Shown piece by piece: positions 59,932-64,000 of a DNA stretch of 64,000 nucleotides (the stretch's first letter is position 1; each line of letters starts with the position of its first letter). Location: positions 124,001 through 188,000 of the forward strand of contig NZ_JACERN010000017.1 of the NCBI RefSeq assembly GCF_013911085.1, read 5' to 3'. The stretch is from Aquitalea aquatica. GTDB lineage: Bacteria > Pseudomonadota > Gammaproteobacteria > Burkholderiales > Chromobacteriaceae. A model generated the notes under the pieces. It saw only the letters and a program-made list of their open reading frames with translations, searched no databases and was not told where the DNA came from. A program made the position numbers and the translations under genes.

Positions 59932-61422
59932 CTATGCCAGATAGCGTGCCTGCAAATGGGCATGGAAGTAAGCCGGGTTCAGGCTTTCGCCAGTGGCATG
60001 CTGCACCAGCTCGTTGGTGCCATGCAAGCTGGCCTGGCTCCAGATATGCTGCTGCAGCCAGTCAAACACCACAGCCAGATCACCTGCGGCAATGCGCTGA
60101 TCCAGATCCGGCGTGTCGCGCCGCATCACTGTGAAATACTGCGCGGCATACATCGCCCCCAGCGTATAGCTGGGGAAGTAGCCAAAGCTGCCATCCGTCC
60201 AGTGAATATCCTGCAAACAACCCTGGCGGTAATTACCACGGGTATCCACTCCCAGATAAGCCTGCATTTTCTCATCCCACAGCGCTGGAATATCCTCAGC
60301 CTCAATCTCGCCCTCCATCAGGGCTTTTTCGATTTCATAGCGCAGGATGACGTGTGCCGGGTAGCACAACTCGTCGGCATCGACCCGGATAAAGCCCGGA
60401 TGGACACGGCTGTACAGTCCGGTGAGGTTTGCGGCTGACAAGGCCGGCTGCTCGCCCAGATATTGGCCCACCAGCGGGGCAATCAGGCTGAGGAAGGCCG
60501 GGCTGCGTCCCAGCTGCATCTCGAAAGACAGACTCTGGCTTTCGTGAATACCCATGGAACGGGCACGCCCGACTGGCAAATGCAGCATGTCACGCGGCAA
60601 GCCCTGTTCGTAGCGGGCATGGCCGGTTTCATGAATGATGCCCATCAGGCTTTGCATGAAATCGTCTTCGCGATAGCGCGTGGTGATGCGTACGTCCTCG
60701 GCCACACCGCCGCAGAAGGGGTGAACGCTGACATCCAGCCGACCACCGTCAAAATCAAAACCCAGCAGCTGCATCACGGCCAGCCCCAGCTGGCGCTGCT
60801 GTTCTACCGGAAAACTGCCCTGTGGCAAGTGCAACGGTTCCTTGGCCTGCTTGGCCATGACTTGTGCAATCAAGCCTGGCAGCCACTGCTTCACCTCACC
60901 GAAAATGCGGTCGATGTCGGCACTCTGCATGCCCGGCTCGTATTTGTTCATCAAGGCATCGTAGGGGCTGCAGCCTTGTGCTTCGGCCAGTAAGCGGGCT
61001 TCCTGGCGTGACAGGGCCACCACTTCACGGAAATTCTGCAGAAAGCCGGCCCAGTCATTGGCGGTGCGCTGGCTGCGCCAGGCATGTTCGCAACGCGCCC
61101 CGGCCAAAGCTTGTGCCTCTACCAGTGTGGCGGGCAGCAAGTTGGCGCGTTGCCATTCCCGGCGCATTTCCCGCAGGCTGGCGCGCTCTTGCAGGCTGAG
61201 ATCTTCCTGTTCCGCCCGCTGCAATTGCTCGGCCAATGCCGGGTCGGTCAGGGTGGCGTGCATCAGCACATCCAGCTCGGCCTGCGCCGCCGCCCGCGCA
61301 TCATTCCCCTTGGGCGGCATCATGGTGGCCTGATCCCAGCTGACCATGGCGGAGAGGTGTTCGTAGCGATAGAGCCGGGTAAAGCTGGCAACGAGGGACT
61401 GATAGGCCGATGGCTGGGACAT
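59932..61422 (-). CDS. M32-family thermostable carboxypeptidase (Taq type)
   Basis: The 496-residue metallopeptidase removes C-terminal residues from peptides. The zinc motif HETGH is in LMGIIHETGHARYEQGLP. Other family blocks: SWDQATMMPPKGNDARAAAQ, SPYDALMNKYEPGMQSADID, GVAEDVRITTRYREDDFMQS, MGIHESQSLSFEMQLGRSPA with the third ligand Glu, and TDGSFGYFPSYTLGAMYAAQ. Start ATG 61422 gives the usual family N-terminus; an extension to 61476 is rejected. It is a cytosolic single gene. Confidence 0.95.
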   Translation of the reverse strand: MSQPSAYQSLVASFTRLYRYEHLSAMVSWDQATMMPPKGNDARAAAQAELDVLMHATLTDPALAEQLQRAEQEDLSLQERASLREMRREWQRANLLPATLVEAQALAGARCEHAWRSQRTANDWAGFLQNFREVVALSRQEARLLAEAQGCSPYDALMNKYEPGMQSADIDRIFGEVKQWLPGLIAQVMAKQAKEPLHLPQGSFPVEQQRQLGLAVMQLLGFDFDGGRLDVSVHPFCGGVAEDVRITTRYREDDFMQSLMGIIHETGHARYEQGLPRDMLHLPVGRARSMGIHESQSLSFEMQLGRSPAFLSLIAPLVGQYLGEQPALSAANLTGLYSRVHPGFIRVDADELCYPAHVILRYEIEKALMEGEIEAEDIPALWDEKMQAYLGVDTRGNYRQGCLQDIHWTDGSFGYFPSYTLGAMYAAQYFTVMRRDTPDLDQRIAAGDLAVVFDWLQQHIWSQASLHGTNELVQHATGESLNPAYFHAHLQARYLA

Positions 61423-61508
61423 GCGTGCTCCTGCAAGGTATGAGTGGGAGCATGATGCCACGCCGCTGCCTGGCAAAGCCAGCCGGCGACAGCAAATACG
61501 ATGTGAAC

Positions 61509-62240
61509 TCAGCGCTGGCGCGTGGTGCTGCCGGGCTGGAGCAGGCTGATAGGCTGAGCGGCCTCCTCAGCCAGATGGATGCGCTCGTGCGCTGGCGGGA
61601 ATGACAGCCAATAGTAGAAATACTCGCGCGCCAGCTGCACAAAGGATTTCTTGTTGCGGCTATCGTTCAGGTGCAACAGCATGGCATCGACCACCATGCG
61701 GAAGCTGTCTGGCCGGTAAGGCTGTCCGGATAGCAGGAACAACATGCCCTTGAGCAGCATTTCGCGTTCGTGAATGTCGACTTCGGCCATACCATCCTCG
61801 AACAGCTTGCCCAAATAGATTTCCAGCGAGGGCGGAAAAGCATCAAAGCCCTGGCGCTGCATGCGCTCCAGCAGCGAGGCCAGTGAGTCGGCCATCTCCA
61901 GCCGCACATTGCGCGTGGTAAAACCGGAGCGGGCGGTAATTTCCACCAGCTTTTTTACATCGCCCAGCCAGAAGTAATAGAACTCGCGCGCGCAGGTGAG
62001 TGCCGTTACCCGGTCTACCACTGCACAACTACCGACAAAGCGCTCCACCACGCGCCGGAAGGAATGCGCATCGCGCGACACGCCATCCAGCAATGGCAGT
62101 AATTGATCCAGCAACTGCCGCCGCTCATCCAGCACCTGCTCGGCGGCGCCCTGACGCAAGATAAGCCGCAGATAGGCATCCAGCGCCAGCTGCAGGTCGG
62201 CCACTGGCATGGCGGGGAGTGATGAGGCTGAGTCAGTCAT
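61509..62240 (-). CDS. Uncharacterised protein with internal 120-residue duplication
   Basis: The 243-residue helical protein contains two related units. Around residues 60-92 it reads SFRRVVERF then CAREFYYFWL. Around 179-212 it reads SFRMVVDAM then LAREYFYYWL, a spacing of about 119-120 residues. No signal peptide or membrane helix is present. Aromatic-rich ARE(F/Y)xYxWL helices are unusual and could be interaction surfaces. It lies between ribD and the carboxypeptidase gene on the same strand. I do not recognise the family. Confidence 0.8.
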   Translation of the reverse strand: MTDSASSLPAMPVADLQLALDAYLRLILRQGAAEQVLDERRQLLDQLLPLLDGVSRDAHSFRRVVERFVGSCAVVDRVTALTCAREFYYFWLGDVKKLVEITARSGFTTRNVRLEMADSLASLLERMQRQGFDAFPPSLEIYLGKLFEDGMAEVDIHEREMLLKGMLFLLSGQPYRPDSFRMVVDAMLLHLNDSRNKKSFVQLAREYFYYWLSFPPAHERIHLAEEAAQPISLLQPGSTTRQR

Positions 62241-62410
62241 TGTTGTCTACTCATGCTAGCGGCCCAGGCCGATACTGGCGGCTAGCGCCAGTTTTATGTT
62301 GCACCGCTCCCGCGCCAGCCGGTAGCCGGAGCAATGAACAAGCTGCTTCATTGTGGAACACGCCAGCCGGTTCGGCCAGCCTGATTCCGGTTCAGCCATG
62401 CGGATGCAAG

Positions 62411-63520
62411 TCACAGCGCTGCGGTAAATGTCATGTTGATACGAATATCCGCCCCCACCATGCGCACATCCTGAATCTTTACTTGCTGCTTGTCGGCCAG
62501 GTCTTCCAGCGCCGGCCAGGCAAACAGGCCTTGCGCGGTACTGCCCACCAGCGAAGGGGCAAGATACAAAATGGCTTCATCCACCAGACCAGCCCGCACC
62601 AGCGCACCATTCAGGCCTGCACCGGCCTCTATCATCAACTCGTTGATACCGCGCTCGGCCAGGTGGTGCATCAGCATGGGCAGATTGGCATGGCCGGCAT
62701 CTTCCGGCAGCACCATCAGCTCGGCACCACGTTGCAGATAAGGCTGATGGCGGGCCAGGTCGGTACTACTGGTCACCAGCAAGGTATTACCGCCATGGAA
62801 GATGCGGCGGTCCGGCGGCGTGACCAGCCGGCTGTCCAGCACTACCCGCAAGGGCTGCTGCGGCAGGATGAAATCGCGCACCGTCAGCTGTGGATTGTCC
62901 ACCAGCACCGTGCCACTGCCGGTGAGGATGGCACAGTGGCGGGCACGCAACTTTTGCACATCATGGCGGGCTGCCGGGCCGGTAATCCATTGGCTCTTGC
63001 CGTTCAGCAAGGCCGTCTTGCCATCCAGCGTGGCGGCGGCCTTCAGCGTGACCCAGGGGCGATGGCGCTCCACCCGCGATAGAAAACCGCGATGCACCCG
63101 GCGCGCCTCGGCTTCCAGCAGGCCGGCACTGGCATCGATGCCGGCTGCACGCAGCATGGCCAGACCACGGCCGGACACTTCATGATAAGGATCGACCATG
63201 GCCGCCACCACCCGCGCCAACCCTTCCTGTATCAGCCTTTCAGCACAGGGCGGGGTGCGGCCGTGATGGCTGCATGGCTCCAATGTCACATAGGCGGTCG
63301 CGCCACGTGGAGTATTTCCGCGCGCCAGACAGTCCTTGATGGCCTGAATTTCGGCATGATCCCCACCCAGCTGCAAGGTTGCCCCTTCACCGATGATCTG
63401 GCCATCACGAACCAGTACACAACCTACGCCAGGATTAGGCGCGGCGCGGCGGGTGGCGGCTTCGGCCAGGCGCAGCGCCTGTTGCATGAACACATGATCT
63501 TGCGGGGAATACGACGACAT
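62411..63520 (-). CDS. ribD: Riboflavin biosynthesis deaminase/reductase RibD
   Basis: A 369-residue bifunctional enzyme. The N-terminal deaminase has zinc ligands His55 in GGDHAEIQA and Cys83 and Cys92 in EPCSHHGRTPPC. The C-terminal NADPH reductase (from about residue 150) has KAAATLDGKTALLNGKSQWI, VDNPQLTVR, LRVVLDSRLVTP and the ELMIEAGAGLNGALVRAGLV block. It carries out the second and third steps of riboflavin synthesis. ATG at 63520 is used, not the TTG at 63523. It follows nrdR by about 100 bases in the common nrdR-ribD order. Confidence 0.96.
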   Translation of the reverse strand: MSSYSPQDHVFMQQALRLAEAATRRAAPNPGVGCVLVRDGQIIGEGATLQLGGDHAEIQAIKDCLARGNTPRGATAYVTLEPCSHHGRTPPCAERLIQEGLARVVAAMVDPYHEVSGRGLAMLRAAGIDASAGLLEAEARRVHRGFLSRVERHRPWVTLKAAATLDGKTALLNGKSQWITGPAARHDVQKLRARHCAILTGSGTVLVDNPQLTVRDFILPQQPLRVVLDSRLVTPPDRRIFHGGNTLLVTSSTDLARHQPYLQRGAELMVLPEDAGHANLPMLMHHLAERGINELMIEAGAGLNGALVRAGLVDEAILYLAPSLVGSTAQGLFAWPALEDLADKQQVKIQDVRMVGADIRINMTFTAAL

Positions 63521-63622
63521 CAAGCAACCTTCCAGCGGAATGAGTATGGTCGCGCCACGCCATTAGCGTCAGCGACCGGCAACGGAAAACAGGCCAGCCA
63601 TTGCAGGCTGACCAGTCCTTGT

Positions 63623-64000
63623 TTAATGATTGGACTTCTGGATTTCCTTGATGGCGTCGGAAAACTCGGAGATATCCTGGAAGCTGCGATACACCGAGGC
63701 AAAACGCACATAGGCCACCTTGTCCAGTTTGGCCAGTTCGTTCATCACCATTTCGCCGATCTGGCGGCTGGATACTTCGCGCTCGCCCAGTTGCAGCAGC
63801 TTGTGGCAGATGCGGTCGATGGCGTCATCCACCAGTGCGGTAGGTACCGGACGCTTGTGCAGGGCGCGCAGGAAACTGGTACGTACCTTCTCGATATCGA
63901 ACTCGGAACGATGGCCGCCGGATTTCACCACCTGCGGCATGCGCACATCGGCGGTTTCAAATGTCGTGAAGCGCTTTTCGCAGGCCAGACAACGGCGACG
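63623..64000 (-). CDS. nrdR: Transcriptional repressor NrdR (5' end outside window)
   Basis: The 126 visible codons start inside the N-terminal zinc ribbon ([20 protein letters not shown]) and include the whole ATP-cone: [76 protein letters not shown]. NrdR senses ATP/dATP and represses ribonucleotide reductase genes by binding NrdR boxes. The first two Cys of the ribbon lie beyond base 64000. Family length is about 150 residues, so roughly 20-25 are missing. Confidence 0.97.
   Translation of the reverse strand, partial: RRRCLACEKRFTTFETADVRMPQVVKSGGHRSEFDIEKVRTSFLRALHKRPVPTALVDDAIDRICHKLLQLGEREVSSRQIGEMVMNELAKLDKVAYVRFASVYRSFQDISEFSDAIKEIQKSNH

Overview
The window reads as a chromosomal segment of a betaproteobacterium of the order Neisseriales (Chromobacteriaceae-like: Aquitalea, Chromobacterium or Vogesella type). 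The evidence is the high-GC housekeeping genes, a minimal FinO-only ProQ of the Neisseria type, the nrdR-ribD, feoAB, pgsA-uvrC and guaB neighbourhoods, and a B3-like transposable prophage. The genus is an inference from gene content, not from a search.

Region 1 (1 to about 26,600) is the late half of a Mu-like transposable prophage with a siphovirus-type tail (B3/D3112 style). In order it carries: the end of a probable endolysin, a small basic ORF and a small membrane protein, an i-spanin with a complete o-spanin nested in another frame, an Acb2/Tad1-like candidate anti-CBASS sponge, a TraR/DksA zinc-finger protein, gp26- and gp27-like genes, the terminase, the DUF935 portal, a gpF head protein with a BECR-type nuclease-like tail, gpG, a protease with an internal scaffold start, a decoration protein, a lambda gpE-like capsid, a com-dam modification pair, a reversed AT-rich moron, the connector and tail genes, a -1 frameshifted tail chaperone, a tape measure with 81-residue repeats, and a largely unfamiliar tail-tip/adhesion block. 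The early region (repressor, transposase A/B, left end) lies outside the window.

Region 2 (about 26,630 to 45,460) is host backbone: tRNA-Thr and two tRNA-Pro, rdgC, katG, a possibly Fur-controlled micro-protein, a DODA-type dioxygenase behind a perfect palindrome, a class 1A dihydroorotate dehydrogenase, feoAB, dcd, an acetylpolyamine amidohydrolase, ychJ, a lipoprotein, cysK, a voltage-gated K+ channel, glycerate kinase, a ProQ/FinO protein, tRNA-Leu, an aromatic aminotransferase and a nucleoid-associated protein.

Region 3 (about 45,460 to 51,200) is an AT-rich accessory block: a three-gene chaperone-usher fimbrial operon with no adhesin gene, then an IS3-family element whose orfB is frameshifted.

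Region 4 (51,300 to 64,000) is backbone again: tRNA-Cys and four tandem tRNA-Gly, pgsA, uvrC, a DUF4124 protein, divergent guaB with a near-consensus promoter, a stand-alone GyrI-like protein beside an AraC regulator carrying the same domain, an alpha/beta hydrolase, an HDOD protein, an M32 carboxypeptidase, an uncharacterised internally duplicated protein, ribD and the truncated start of nrdR.

The strongest items for a second look are: a repeated box-plus-hairpin element placed before three prophage gene blocks and overlapping two start codons; com-dam overlap in place of Mu com-mom; the gpF-nuclease fusion; the nested spanins; the Acb2-like gene; and the unfamiliar tail-tip block.
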